Positions 28,189-38,589 of a stretch of 64,000 bases of DNA are shown here, piece after piece; the stretch's first letter is position 1, and the number at the start of each line of letters is the position of its first letter. Source of the DNA: Peptoniphilus raoultii (GTDB lineage: Bacteria > Bacillota > Clostridia > Tissierellales > Peptoniphilaceae). A model generated the notes under the pieces. It did not search any database. It saw nothing but the letters and a program-made list of their open reading frames with translations, and was not told where the DNA came from. Location: positions 1,175,629 to 1,239,628 of the forward strand of contig NZ_FMWM01000002.1 in assembly GCF_900099555.1 (NCBI RefSeq), in the 5' to 3' direction. The position numbers and the translations under genes are program-made.

Positions 28189-28420
28189 TATCTTTTATTA
28201 GACAACAAACTTTTTTTATTTAATTTAGTATAAATTGAGGTTTCTACATCTGCTCCGCCAATCATTTGTACACTTCCACCCCTAGTCATTTAATTCCATT
28301 CTTATCATTTATTTTTCTATTGACTAGGCTTTCCATTTGACTTTTGCTAAGACCACTTACACATTTTTTCACCAATTCTTTTATCAAAAACCAATTATTA
28401 GCACAAAAAACCAATTTATC
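28189..28420 (-). pseudogene. Unrecognised gene remnant ending in an IGGAD..TSIY motif
   Basis: On the minus strand one frame reads CVSGLSKSQMESLVNRKIND. After a stop or frameshift another reads MIGGADVETSIYTKLNKK and ends with TAG at 28189-28191. The second piece resembles the IGxADGPTSIY motif of Na+-pump decarboxylase beta subunits and of the YfcC loop in this window, with VE in place of GP. It is too short and broken to assign, and the original protein is unknown. Confidence 0.35.
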
Positions 28421-28424
28421 GAAA

Positions 28425-28910
28425 TTACATATTGTCCTTAACGCCAACTGCAACCATTTTTGCCTTTGCTCTCAATTCTCCGCCAGCTTCCATTTCCATA
28501 CTTACGATAATTTTTCTTTCGCCAATTTCCTCAGCCTTAGCTGTAACTGTAATTTCTTTATTCATGGGAACCGGTTTTTTAAAGTCTATTTCAAGCCTTG
28601 CTGTTATGTATCTTCCAATTACCGTGTCTTCTTTAAGTTTAAGCCCCTTATTATTATGGTTAAACCATGCTGCTGATGCAGTTCCATGACAGTCAAAAAT
28701 CATGGCAATCATTCCTCCAAAAAGATTTGCTGGAACTCCACCGGTATATTTTTCTTCAGGCACAATCTTGCAATAGCAGGACTGTCCATCTTCACTTGGA
28801 TATGATTTTATATGTATACCCTCTTCATTTTTTGGTCCACATCCCCAGCAATATTGAAATCTATCGCCATAAGTTTCTTGAATTGCAATTTTATTGTTTT
28901 CGCTAGTCAT
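28425..28910 (-). CDS. PaaI-type hotdog-fold thioesterase family protein
   Basis: A 161-residue single hotdog-domain protein. NLFGGMIAMIFDCHGTASAAW (about 62-80) matches the core helix of PaaI/YbgC-like acyl-CoA thioesterases, and a strand pattern TARLEIDFKKPVPMNKEITV follows (quoted in parts). An N-terminal CWGCGPKNEEGIHIKSY segment is typical of the acyl-CoA hydrolase group with this cysteine-rich lead. AAGGAGAATATA precedes the ATG. Intact and standing alone among pseudogenes. Substrate unknown. Confidence 0.82.
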   Translation of the reverse strand: MTSENNKIAIQETYGDRFQYCWGCGPKNEEGIHIKSYPSEDGQSCYCKIVPEEKYTGGVPANLFGGMIAMIFDCHGTASAAWFNHNNKGLKLKEDTVIGRYITARLEIDFKKPVPMNKEITVTAKAEEIGERKIIVSMEMEAGGELRAKAKMVAVGVKDNM

Positions 28911-29084
28911 TATATTCTCCTTTATAGATAAATTATTTTTATTCTTATTATATTATACACTCAATTAAAAAATTCTTCCATTAAAGACTTTATATTTTTA
29001 AGTCTTTAAAAATTTAAATAATTCTTACATTCACTATACTTTATTTTTTTCTAAATAATTTATATTAATGAAAAGGAGTCCTTA

Positions 29085-30076
29085 ATGAAAAATTCAAAGT
29101 TTAAAAAAATCATAAAAATAATCTTAACTACAGTATTTATTAGTCTAACAATAACTTTTTTTGTTATTGGCTATCAAGTTACTGAAGGTGTTTATAACTT
29201 GGTTTCAAGAGAAGATACCCTTAAATATTATGAAGAAAAATATAAAAGAAAATATGAAAAATTTTCAAATAAATATAGGCCCAAAAACTTAAGAATTAAA
29301 TCTTAGAAATATGGCCACGAAATTCTTGCATTATACATAGATAATGAATATGAAGGACCTTGTAATTATGTCACATGGACTTGGGGCTTTAAAGGAAGAA
29401 ATGTATTTTTAGGGAGAGTTATTTTTAGATTTTGGTTATGACCTATTGTTATATGATCAAAGAAATTCGGGAGAAAATTTTGCACCTTTAAATACCTTTG
29501 GTTATTATGAAGCCTATGATTTGAAGGATATCTTTTTATATGCAGATAAAGTTAATAATAGGAAAAAAATATTATGGGGTCAGTCTATGGGTGCTATGGC
29601 TATTGCAATTTCCATTGGAAAATTCGATATTAAGCCTGAATTTTTAATTTTTGACTCCCCTGTTATTAATGGAAAAGAGATGATCTATAAAGAATTTGAT
29701 AATATAGAAAAAGAAACAGGTATCCATAAATATTTAATGGTCATGTCTGGCAATCTAATTTCAAAAAAACGCTATGGTTTTGATTTTAGTGATTTAACAG
29801 CTAATAAATATTTAAGGGATACTGATATTCCCCTTTTAATATTGTCAGCAAAAAATGATGAAATTACAAGTCTTGAAAGTCAAAGGGACTTTTTTAACAA
29901 ATTAAAAAATAATAATAAAAAATGATAATCTTTGGATAGGATACAATGATTTCTTTGTAGATCAATCAGACTATTTCTTATATTATGTGAAATTTTTTAA
30001 TGTTGAATATTATAATGATTTGTCTAAAGTTCTTCAAGAATACTTAAATTTATATAACCCTCGAATCAAGATTTGA
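29085..30076 (+). pseudogene. Alpha/beta hydrolase pseudogene
   Basis: Begins with an N-terminal membrane helix (FKKIIKIILTTVFISLTIT). It continues through stops and shifts to YDLLLYDQRNSGEN, ILWGQSMGAMA (GxSxG nucleophile) and DIPLLILSAKNDEIT (acid residue), then QSDYFLYYVKFFN. This is the BAAT/dienelactone-like membrane-anchored hydrolase type common next to each other in Firmicutes. Breaks: TAG after codon 73, frame disruption near 29410, and a frameshift near 29915. It needs about three repairs to read through. Confidence 0.7.
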
Positions 30077-30537
30077 ACTATAAAATTTAGTAAATACCAT
30101 TTACACACTTTGGCCAAATCTAATCCAACAATTAATGGAACCTATGAATCATATAAAAGTCCTAATTTTAAGCCGCTATGATTACTATTATGCAAATATT
30201 CTTAAAGGAATGATGGAGCTTAATATTTCCTTTAGAATGGATATAGATATTTATGAGAAACTGAAAATAGACTTTGACAAGATAAAAAATCCCCATATGA
30301 TTAATAATAACTGATTTTGTAATTGACGTTGATCTTGGAGATAAAATAGTCTTCTCATTCGAACAACTTCCTACAGTTGATAGGGTTCAAGAATTAGTTA
30401 AAATGATTTCTTATAATTATTTAAATAGTACCATAAATAATAATTTTGAAGAGTTTATAGATTATGGTAAAATTCTTGGTTATGTAAGCAAGTATAAGCC
30501 AACCACAAAAATTTATAAAACTTATCTTGAAAAATGA
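30077..30537 (+). pseudogene. Mga/PRD-type regulator remnant (C-terminal part)
   Basis: Broken frames read NHIKVLILSRYDYYYANILKGMM, then MDIDIYEKLKIDFDKIKNP, and in another frame TDFVIDVDLGDKIVFSFEQLP and NFEEFIDYGKILGYVSKYKP (quoted in parts). The KVLI..RYDYYYA..LK pattern resembles the EIIB-like C-terminal domain of Mga/AtxA-type regulators. The DNA-binding half is absent. Assignment is tentative. Confidence 0.4.
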
Positions 30538-30582
30538 CTTAATTCTAAATTAACATAAAATAAGTCAATCAACAGCAAATAA

Positions 30583-30751
30583 CTATTTCTCATTATTTAG
30601 TGCAGAAGCTATGCTTATACATATTGTAAGGTCAACTCCTGCTCACATTTTAATCTGCCCAATTAATAAACCTAATAAAATTACAATACTCAAACTAAAC
30701 CATTTCCCAATCCTATTATATTTGAGCTATCTTTTCTTTATCTTTATTCAT
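30583..30751 (-). pseudogene. Small membrane protein remnant, possibly DUF6442-like
   Basis: Minus-strand pieces read MNKDKEKIAQI, then in a shifted frame LSIVILLGLLIGQIKM, a stop, and AGVDLTICISIASALNNEK. Start, two helices and a short tail fit a small membrane protein broken by a shift and stops. The rest of the 300-bp gap between pseudogene and PLD gene shows nothing else I can support. Confidence 0.3.
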
Positions 30752-30842
30752 TAATCAAACCTCAAAAATTTTTATGTCTTCTATATTTCTTAAATTATTT
30801 TACTATCTTATATTCTTAAGAATATAAAGAAAAAATTATTAA

Positions 30843-32261
30843 TTACCAAGTGCATAGACCAGTTCTTTCTTGTATTTTCCAAATGGTCCTTAGAAAAAGG
30901 CTATCTTCAGAATTTGTATTTAAGTCTAAGGTATATTCAGCATCTTCATTATTCCATATTCTTTCAAAATAATTTTTAATTTCCTTATTAATTTTAGAAT
31001 TTTCATTCATTTCTATTTCCACATCTGTTTCCAAATTAAAATTGTCAAGATTTCTTCTTGTGAAGTTTGCTGATCCTAAGATTGCCCTATTATTTTTATC
31101 TTTAAATTTAAAATAGGCAATTTTTGTATGGAACTGCTCTCCAGAAGTGTTGTAAAATTTAATTTCAAGCTTTGGATATTTTTCCTTTAATTCACTAAGA
31201 GCTGGCCTATTTGGTGTTCCATTTTTTTCAAGTCCAAAAGCATCCTTATTTAAATCAGCAATAATTTTAACATCAACGTTACGATCGCTTGCCTGTCCTA
31301 GAGCCTTTAAAATATCAAATTCGCTTATATAAAATATTCCAAGATGAATTTTGTCGTCTTCTTTTGAATTTTCAATATTTTTTAATAGGGCATCTCTTAT
31401 ACCACATTCTGTTATTATTCTTAATTTATCTTCTGATTTTGTTATTTTCTTTGGTCTAAAATTTTTAATGACATCTGGCATTTCTTCAAAAAATATGCTT
31501 TCGGATTTTATTAAATCCTCCATTGGCTCTCCCACAAATCTTAGTGCAACATTTGAGTGATAGCTACTTGGATCGTGAGGATTAGCAGATGCAACAATTG
31601 CTTCATTTTCTGAAATTAATACTTTTCTGTGATTGCCCTTAAAATTTGCAAGTTTAAAAATTGAGCGTAGGTTGACCTTTGGTCCGTCCTTTTGAAAAAA
31701 GTTTCTAATCCATGTGGGGCCGCCTGTGCCAAAGTATTTAAAATATGCCCTATAGCCGCCTGAAACTAAAATATTTGAATCACGCATTTTATTTAGGTCT
31801 GTAACTATCACATCAATTCCATTTTCACGAAGCTTTCTTATATTTTTTTGCTCGTAAGCTCCATAAAAATTATTTATTGGGTCAGTTATAAATAAAATTG
31901 GCATATCCTTATTTTCTTTTTTCTTAGTAATTAAAAGATCTGTCATTTGACTTACCTGATTTGGATAAGATACAATTTTATCATATTCATCATTATATAA
32001 GAAGAGGTCAATTATTAGAAAGTCCTTTGCATTTTCTATTAGCTTCATTTCTGCATTAAAAATATTGTGTTCATGCTTTCTTTCATCATCTTTTAAATAA
32101 GTTAAATCGTAGAAAAAATCAATATCTGCATTTTGAAAATTTCCTGAAATGTTGGTGCCAAGGGGATTTTTTGTCGATGCACTATACAATATAGGGATTA
32201 TAATCATAGCAAGAATTATAAGAATTATGACCTGCTTTATCTTTTTATTTTTTCTTTTCAT
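30843..32261 (-). CDS. Phospholipase D-like protein, membrane-anchored
   Basis: A 472-residue protein with an N-terminal signal-anchor (about 9-27) and two PLDc-type domains. The first catalytic motif is seen as NHRKVLISENEAIVASANPHDP (quoted across about 214-235) and the second as FHTKIAYFKFKDK..ILGSANFT (about 377-398). Both have the H-x-K spacing, as in cardiolipin-synthase-like and phosphatidylserine-synthase-like members. The active site probably faces outside. The gene is intact, with GAGGAGG upstream. Substrate unknown. Confidence 0.85.
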   Translation of the reverse strand: MKRKNKKIKQVIILIILAMIIIPILYSASTKNPLGTNISGNFQNADIDFFYDLTYLKDDERKHEHNIFNAEMKLIENAKDFLIIDLFLYNDEYDKIVSYPNQVSQMTDLLITKKKENKDMPILFITDPINNFYGAYEQKNIRKLRENGIDVIVTDLNKMRDSNILVSGGYRAYFKYFGTGGPTWIRNFFQKDGPKVNLRSIFKLANFKGNHRKVLISENEAIVASANPHDPSSYHSNVALRFVGEPMEDLIKSESIFFEEMPDVIKNFRPKKITKSEDKLRIITECGIRDALLKNIENSKEDDKIHLGIFYISEFDILKALGQASDRNVDVKIIADLNKDAFGLEKNGTPNRPALSELKEKYPKLEIKFYNTSGEQFHTKIAYFKFKDKNNRAILGSANFTRRNLDNFNLETDVEIEMNENSKINKEIKNYFERIWNNEDAEYTLDLNTNSEDSLFLRTIWKIQERTGLCTW

Positions 32262-32321
32262 AACTTCCTCCTCTTAAATAATTATAGCAAAAATTGTATA
32301 ATAGTCTTTCTTTAAGCCTAT

Positions 32322-33050
32322 TTAAATTACTAATTTATTTTTTGAATTTTGTCTAAAATCTTTTAATATTTTTAAGCCGTCCATAATAAATGGTCTTGTA
32401 ACATCTTGATTGCATTCAACATCATACTTTTCCATTAAATAATCAGAAAGCTGCCTTTGATTTTTTGAAGGATATTCCCATTTACTTAAAGGCTTTCTTA
32501 ATTTCATTAATTTGTTCTTTTTTATCTTTGCTTTTTGCTGCCCTTATTGATGCAAATAAAGTATAAAAGTCCCTTGCCTCTTCATCATTAAAAATATTCT
32601 TAAACTCATTTTCAATTGAAGCCTTGTCAAAGGCAAGGATACTTGAATTGTCATTTATAAAGTTATTTATTATAATATTATCTTTATAATAATATAAATG
32701 TATTAATTCTGCAATTTGATCCTAATTTATTGCCCTTATTACAAAATTATTCTACAGTTTCATTATAATCTTGCTTATAAATAGGCCCTTTTGAAAAGCC
32801 ATCTTTAAAGGAAGGCTGTTATTTACATAATCATTATAATTATTTACATTGTCAAGAAATGCATCAATATTTTCTCTTTTAAGTCCAGCTTCTAAAAGTC
32901 CATCTTTTACAAGAGCCTTATCATTACTAGACACTAAATTTATAATTTCTATATTATTTTCAAGTTCATCACTGACAAGATTTTTCTTATCACATCCATT
33001 AAATACTAATAAAATCAAAGTTACAAAATTAAAAGTTTAAAATATTTCAT
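32322..33050 (-). pseudogene. DUF4300 family lipoprotein pseudogene
   Basis: An AGAGGAGAT ribosome site and ATG at 33050 lead into KYFKLLIL, then a frameshift, then ILLVFNGCDKK, a lipoprotein cysteine motif. Pieces in several frames follow: LVKDGLLEAGLKRENIDAFLD, NIFNDEEARDFYTLFASIRA, then CNQDVTRPFIMDGLKIL at the end. Order and motifs fit DUF4300 proteins. At least one frameshift near 33020, stops near 32750 and another shift near 32510 break it. Confidence 0.62.
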
Positions 33051-33102
33051 AACTTATCTCCTCTTACAAATTAAAGAATAATTTATCATTTCCTATGTTA
33101 TT

Positions 33103-33820
33103 TTATAATTTTTTATTTAGAGCAGTCATTATTCTCATCACATTCATCATAACACCGTCACCAATTTCTAGGCCTCCACACCACTTTATATTGCTTCTAA
33201 TGCAAAAATTTTCCATAATTTGCATTAGGAACTCATTTTCTCTTTCTTCGATAAAACGGTTATTGGCAATTACATAGACATTACACCTAAGTTTATTTTC
33301 CCTACAAAGGTCTTCCATTTTTTTAAGAAAAGGAAGAATATTAGAAGACACACCATCAACATATAAGGGAATGGAAAATACAAGATTATTAGCGTCTTCT
33401 AACTTATATCATACTTTTTGGTAATCGGCCTTTGTTCTTATGCTTTCTTAATCTTTTTCTTCAATAACAAAAAGACTTGTTAAATCTATAATAAATTCCA
33501 ATGCACTAAGCCTTCTTTTTTAAAATTATCATCTTTGCCATAACGTAAAACATGGTGCATCTGTCTTCCCCTATAGGTGCTAAAAAGTGTTGAAGTTCCT
33601 ATTGATCTATCAAGTATATTTTTAATTTTTGGGCTAAATCCTCAATAATAATTTTCCATTAGAATCGTAAGATTATCAGCCACACCTATTACTCTACTTA
33701 TTTCCTTAAGAGAATCTCTAATCACGTAGCTTGCAGGAGTTTTAATCCAGCATTTAAAGCAACCTAGGCATGGAGCATATTTTCCATCTGCAAAAATAAT
33801 TAAATCAAATTTCTTTTCAT
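33103..33820 (-). pseudogene. NADPH-dependent FMN reductase/flavodoxin-like pseudogene
   Basis: Minus-strand fragments read DLIIFADGKYAPCLGCFKCWI, then VIRDSLKEIS, then LFSTYRGRQMHHVLRYG, and later LVFSIPLYVDGVSSNILPFLK and YVIANNRFIEERENEF (quoted in parts). The CxxCxxC-like cysteine cluster and order fit iron-sulfur flavoprotein/FMN reductases. Stops and at least two frameshifts interrupt it, and the N-terminal nucleotide loop is missing. Confidence 0.55.
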
Positions 33821-34120
33821 TTCTCTATTAAATTTCTTCTCTAAATAAATTAAAAATCTTAATTTTTAGCTCTCAAAAAAATAAAGGTAAAATTATTCAG
33901 GTAATTTTAAAATATATCTGTAGTAAGATATTGAAATTATAATCGTTCATATTATATAAACCTCTTCCATTGCTATATTTTCTTGTGAAAATTTAAATTT
34001 TATTTGGTTTATATTTTATCAAAGAAAATAGCCTAAGCTTAAATATTTACTAAGGGGGGTATAGGTAAAAATATCCAATGGCAAACAATCTTGAATATCA
34101 GGATAAAAAGAATGATAAGG
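33821..34120. other. 300-bp stretch without recognisable gene
   Basis: Very A/T-rich sequence with frequent stops in all frames. A GGGGGG tract near 34053 is unusual for the region. I see no ribosome site, convincing promoter pair or coding remnant. Confidence 0.5.
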
Positions 34121-35310
34121 ATGAAAAAAATGCTTATGCAAGCTGCAGTATTATTTCTTGTTTGCCTACTAGTTTTAAGCGGATGTACAAAAAAAGATGA
34201 ATCTAAAAACGAAAATCAAAAAAAATGTTCCACAGCCTATACAAAGAGAAGAAACAAATAATAAGAATGACCAAGAGAAAAAAATAAGCTAGTAGATTCG
34301 CAAGAAGAGAAGAGCGAAGAAGAAATGCAAATAAAAAAAGGCGTTAATGGCCAATTACCAAATATAGAATATACTTATGAAGTGATTGTGTACTCAGTTG
34401 GTAGAATATGTCCTTCCCCTAGTTTCTACGAAGAAAATTACCAAGAAAATACAAAAAAAATGGCGAGAAAATCTTAAAGAAGAAGTAAAAAAGACAGAAC
34501 CTAAACTTACAGATGATGCAAGTTAAGATGAAATTGACCACCTTTTTAAACAGTTTTTGTATCTTGTAGCTTATGACTATCCAGTCATTGAATCAATCCA
34601 ACGCTATTCATATCTGGTATTTAAAAATGATAAGGAAGATCCATTTAACCATAAATCAATTAATGAAAACATAAATTTAAATTTAGAAATTGCCCTAGAT
34701 TGCTCTGGATCAATGGCAAAGTCCATAGGAAATCAAACTATGATGGATATTTCTAAAGATTCAATTCAAAAAGTAATTTCACAAATGCCTGAAAATTCAA
34801 AAGTAGGGCTTAGAGTTTTCGGTCATAAGGGTAATAACAAAAATAGCGGAAAGGCTGAATCTTGTCAGTCCTGTGAACTAATTCAGCCAATAGGTCTTTT
34901 AAATGAAGAAGAGATAATTGAAGCACTTAAATCAATTGGCTCGACTGGCTGGATCTGAAAATAATTCCATAACAACACTTATTTCCCTTGCTAGTTCTAA
35001 AGACATTTTCCTCCTCCTCTCAGGAGGAAAAGTTGAAAAAAGGCTGCGTGAACTTGCCGATTAAAGATATAGTAAAATTACTAATATCTTTAATGCCGAA
35101 TACGCTAAGAGAGAAAAAGAATCCCAAGAATACCGAAATTCCATAGCAGTAAAAATTGGTGAAACAGTGGACTTAATACCTACAACAAGTCGTGTAAATC
35201 CCTATTCCAACTATTTTAGTGGTTATTCCAATAAAGGCGGAGATATTAAAGATTAATTTGAAGATACAGAAAAACTTGAAAATACTGTTAATCCTGACAG
35301 TAAAAAGTAA
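34121..35310 (+). pseudogene. vWA-domain lipoprotein pseudogene
   Basis: The start gives a lipoprotein signal (AVLFLVCLLVLSGC) and a charged linker broken by a frameshift. The middle reads NLEIALDCSGSMAKS (MIDAS D-x-S-x-S) and SKVGLRVFGHKGN, a von Willebrand factor A domain. After a stop or shift near 34958, KDIFLLLSGGKVEKRLRELAD and YSNYFSGYSNKGGD follow in other frames. At least five inactivating changes are needed to explain it. The former product was a surface or periplasm-facing lipoprotein. Confidence 0.72.
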
Positions 35311-35401
35311 AATAATGCTAAATATTAATTAGAAGGATAAATTAAATTATGAGTCTAACTTATACTATTAATCTTAAAATTTAAATACAAGATAAAGCTA
35401 C

Positions 35402-35443
35402 AATAAGACCTATTGATAATTTAAGTTACCAATAGGCCTTATT
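35402..35443. terminator. Hairpin after vWA pseudogene
   Basis: AATAAGACCTATTG (35402-35415) pairs with CAATAGGCCTTATT (35430-35443) with one G-U type mismatch. It probably ended the vWA gene; the T-run is weak. Confidence 0.5.
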
Positions 35444-35460
35444 AATAATTAAATCATATT

Positions 35461-35502
35461 TTATTTTTCTATTAAGTCAGCACCACAACGTGGACAAATC
35501 AT
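35461..35502 (-). pseudogene. Zinc-ribbon remnant
   Basis: Fourteen codons read MICPRCGADLIEK and stop. CPRCGAD is a zinc-ribbon half knuckle. It looks like the surviving end of a small zinc-ribbon protein; the rest of the 250-bp gap shows no frame. Confidence 0.3.
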
Positions 35503-35565
35503 TTTTCTTATTTTTGCTTTTAAAATGTTATTAATAAAAGACGGTTAGTATCGCCTTTAAAAAAT

Positions 35566-36465
35566 CTAATTCTGTGCTTCTTTTTCTAACAATTCTTTAA
35601 ATGTTAGTCCAATATTGTTTTTCCAGTCAGTCCTGCCATTTCTACTCATACCCATAATAAACATGGATGCATATGATGGTGAATTAAAGAGATAATTCTT
35701 TTGCAAAATCCCATTAATAATATCTCCTTTTTCTTTAGCAATATTTCTAAGCTCTTTTAAAGATACAGGTAAACTATCAGAGTCTATTTCTTCAATTTGG
35801 CTTCCAGCTAAGACTACAAAACCTTCACTAGTTCTTTTGCATTTTCCTTCTATTAAATTATTAGATTTCCTACTTTTACTTGATAAGTAAAAAATCTCAT
35901 CTTTTTCAGATTTATCTTTTGCATCAGATTTACCCTCATCATCTAATAATGGTACGAAAAGTTTATATCCCAATACTCCTAGAACCATCTTAGAATATTC
36001 TACAAAATCAAGAAGTTCAGATTCTTTTTCTTCTGTAACATTTCCTGGATTGGGGTCATTTCCATTTCTAACTGTATACCTATCTGTATCTATTGCCATA
36101 TTAGTGAATTTATTTTCTAAATATGAGATTTCCGTTGGTCCAAAAGAATTGTTTTGAGTTGTAAGCATAACAGCATCAGAAAAATAAAAATCGTCTTTTA
36201 AATGTTCTTTTACTCTAAATAAGATACCTTCTCCATTTTTTCTAATTCCTGCCTGACCAATATAAACCTCATTTTTTTCCATTTCATTATTGCTAAAGAG
36301 AAAATATACACCACTTTGCTTTAAATCAGATCTATCTTTACACTTATCTAAATAAGCTGACGGTATCTTATAGGCAAGACCTGTCCAATTTGATAGGGTG
36401 CATTTAATTCTACCTGTTACCTTTCCATCCATTAAAAATAAATTAAAATTTTTAGCATTATTCAT
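35566..36465 (-). CDS. GIY-YIG nuclease family protein with DUF4357 C-terminal domain
   Basis: A 299-residue protein. The N-terminal half has GVYFLF (about 47-52) and YIGQAG (about 64-69), the GIY and YIG halves of the nuclease fold. The C-terminal half carries a DUF4357-like pattern: GFVVLAGSQIEE, then NSPSYASMFIMGMSRNGRTDWKN. Such two-domain proteins are common near defence and mobile genes but are uncharacterised. The gene is intact with a GAGGA site before the ATG. Activity on DNA is inferred. Confidence 0.78.
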   Translation of the reverse strand: MNNAKNFNLFLMDGKVTGRIKCTLSNWTGLAYKIPSAYLDKCKDRSDLKQSGVYFLFSNNEMEKNEVYIGQAGIRKNGEGILFRVKEHLKDDFYFSDAVMLTTQNNSFGPTEISYLENKFTNMAIDTDRYTVRNGNDPNPGNVTEEKESELLDFVEYSKMVLGVLGYKLFVPLLDDEGKSDAKDKSEKDEIFYLSSKSRKSNNLIEGKCKRTSEGFVVLAGSQIEEIDSDSLPVSLKELRNIAKEKGDIINGILQKNYLFNSPSYASMFIMGMSRNGRTDWKNNIGLTFKELLEKEAQN

Positions 36466-36555
36466 TTACTTGTCCTCGCCCTAATTTTTTATTTATTGTA
36501 AGTTATCATAAACTATAAACTTTTGTTGATATAAAAACAATTATAAATCTTGAGT

Positions 36556-37482
36556 CTATTTTAATAAATCAATAATTTTATCCTGTGCCTCTCTTCCCTC
36601 TTTAAAAATTCTAAGTAGTGGATAGCAGTGGCACATTCCTTTTCCCACTGTTAAACTATAGGGAACCTTATATTTTTCAAAAACCCTGCAAAAATATTCT
36701 GCAAAAGCAAATAGACATTCTTCTGAACCATAATAAAGATGTGTTTCTGGGAAATTTTTAAAATTACCCTTAAGACTATTTAGCATATATTCAGGAACAT
36801 GATCTTTATTTTTTAATATTTCCCTTGCAGTTTTAAAATACTTGGCATCTATAAGGATATCTTTATTGGATAATTTTTCTAATTTTTCCATTATTTCTCT
36901 ATCTTCTGAAGATTCCAAATTTGGAAGTCCACCTGGTGAAACTGCAAGAATTTTTTTAGGGACTGGAAGAGGCATCTCTATGTCATTATTGTATAAAAAA
37001 ATACCAAGAGAAAGTGCTGCTCCTGAAGAAAAACCCAAAACATTTATTTGACCAGGCTTGTAATTTTCAAGAATTTTCTTATAAACTTGAAAGCATAATT
37101 TATAACTTTCAATTACGCTCCCATCTATGCACAAGGGATATAAAGGGAAGTATACATCTCTTTTTGTAAATTTTACTAATCTATCAGCTAGCTTATAGTC
37201 CATTTTATCGGGCCCTGTGATCATACCACCGCCGTAAAGCTGAAGGATTGCAGCATCAGAAAAATTATCATTTTCTTTAAAAATAATACAAGGATATCCA
37301 TCAAAATCTATTAATTCGCACTTAGAAAATTTAGACTCCTTCTTTATTTTTTCAAAGTTAAATTTGTTTTTCTCATTTTGTTTTCTAGCATATTTTAAAA
37401 TTGTATCCTTATCTTTTGTGAAAATGTTTTTTATATTAGAAAGTTTTAAAATATTTGCTAACAATTTATATACAATGCTCAA
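36556..37482 (-). CDS. Alpha/beta hydrolase, HSL/acetyl-hydrolase type
   Basis: A carboxylesterase-like hydrolase of about 308 residues. The oxyanion-hole motif is LYGGGMITGPD (HGGG variant with Y). The nucleophile elbow is GFSSGAALS, and the histidine is in GMCHCYPLLRIF near the end. These fit the hormone-sensitive-lipase/steryl-acetyl-hydrolase group. An ATG at 37524 is in frame but lacks a ribosome site. AAAGGTGGGAG before TTG at 37482 is a better start. Standing alone; substrate unknown. Confidence 0.75.
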   Translation of the reverse strand: MSIVYKLLANILKLSNIKNIFTKDKDTILKYARKQNEKNKFNFEKIKKESKFSKCELIDFDGYPCIIFKENDNFSDAAILQLYGGGMITGPDKMDYKLADRLVKFTKRDVYFPLYPLCIDGSVIESYKLCFQVYKKILENYKPGQINVLGFSSGAALSLGIFLYNNDIEMPLPVPKKILAVSPGGLPNLESSEDREIMEKLEKLSNKDILIDAKYFKTAREILKNKDHVPEYMLNSLKGNFKNFPETHLYYGSEECLFAFAEYFCRVFEKYKVPYSLTVGKGMCHCYPLLRIFKEGREAQDKIIDLLK

Positions 37483-37677
37483 AAAACTCCCACCTTTAAG
37501 AAATTTTAATACAAATATTTTCATATATTATCATATACTAGCACTAACCTTAAAGTTTATGCAAGTCAAAATCTAAGAATTAAAAATATAATTAATGCTT
37601 ATTTTAATAATCTTTTATGCATATTAGAAAAATAATAAAGATCAAGAACCTGATTGTATAAGCCCTTGGTTTTCATT

Positions 37678-37845
37678 TTAATCCTCGTGAATATAATCAG
37701 TTTTTTTCATATCTTGGAAAATAACGTGAATATGTTTCTTTGGTGCATTAGCGTTTTTGTGAACCGACTCTATAATATCTTTTGCAATTTTTTGTTTTGC
37801 TTCGTCTGAACGGCCTTCGACAAGCTCTACATGAATAAATGGCAT
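37678..37845 (-). CDS. 4-oxalocrotonate tautomerase family protein
   Basis: A 55-residue protein, too short for many gene callers. It begins MPFIHVELVEGRS, giving the catalytic Pro1 after Met removal, and continues QKIAKDIIESVHKN and HIHVIFQDM, the beta-alpha-beta fold of 4-OT/DmpI tautomerases. GGAGGATTTT is well placed before the ATG. It probably forms oligomers and catalyses keto-enol isomerisation of an unknown substrate. Confidence 0.82.
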   Translation of the reverse strand: MPFIHVELVEGRSDEAKQKIAKDIIESVHKNANAPKKHIHVIFQDMKKTDYIHED

Positions 37846-38019
37846 AAAATCCTCCTTATTTTATTAATCTATATTAGACATTGTATAACAGGATTTTGAC
37901 CTCACGCAATTATTTTTCAAAATAGTGTTACAATTGATGCGAGACAAAATAAAAGAAAAAAGAGAAATATCCTATATAATTAAATTAACCAAAATTTTAA
38001 AAAAGGACTGATTCTCTCT

Positions 38020-38483
38020 ATGAATACAATTATACCAAAAAACCAAAGATATTTGCCACATACTTTAGACACAAGATATCACGCAGTTAAAATATATAGA
38101 AAGGGATATTCTGTAAATTTTGTAGTAAGAAGATACAAAATTTCTAAAGCATCTTTAATGAGATGGAATAAAAAATTTGATGGAACAAAATAATCTCTTA
38201 GGGATAAATCTCATAAGCCTTTAAGTAAGCATCTTAACGCATATACTGATGAAGAAATCTTATGGATAAAGTCTTTTATTAAAAGAAATCCTAATATTTC
38301 TATGATAGAACTATATGTAAAACTTAAGTTTAGGAAAGGATACATACATTTGATAAATTATGTTGTGAATTAGGTATAAAGCATCAATTAATAAGGCCTA
38401 GAACACCTAGACATAATGGAAAAGTTGAAAGAATCCATATAAATGATAATGAAAGATTTTATAAATATTTATCTTTATTATAG
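38020..38483 (+). pseudogene. Transposase pseudogene (IS481/IS3-like integrase fold)
   Basis: The frame starts MNTIIPKNQRYLPHTLDTRY and has an HTH segment YKISKASLMRWNKKF. After a TAA and an internal deletion, CCELGIKHQLIRPRTPRHNGKVERIHINDNERF appears (quoted in parts), the region around the catalytic glutamate of IS481-type DDE transposases. Most of the catalytic core is missing, so it is inactive. No clear terminal repeats remain. Confidence 0.7.
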
Positions 38484-38589
38484 TTATTGGGGGCTAGCCC
38501 ACAATAATAGATTAACATATATGATATTTATTTTATTATTTTTGGTATCACATCATTTACAAATGTACATACTTACACTTGCGTTTGTT

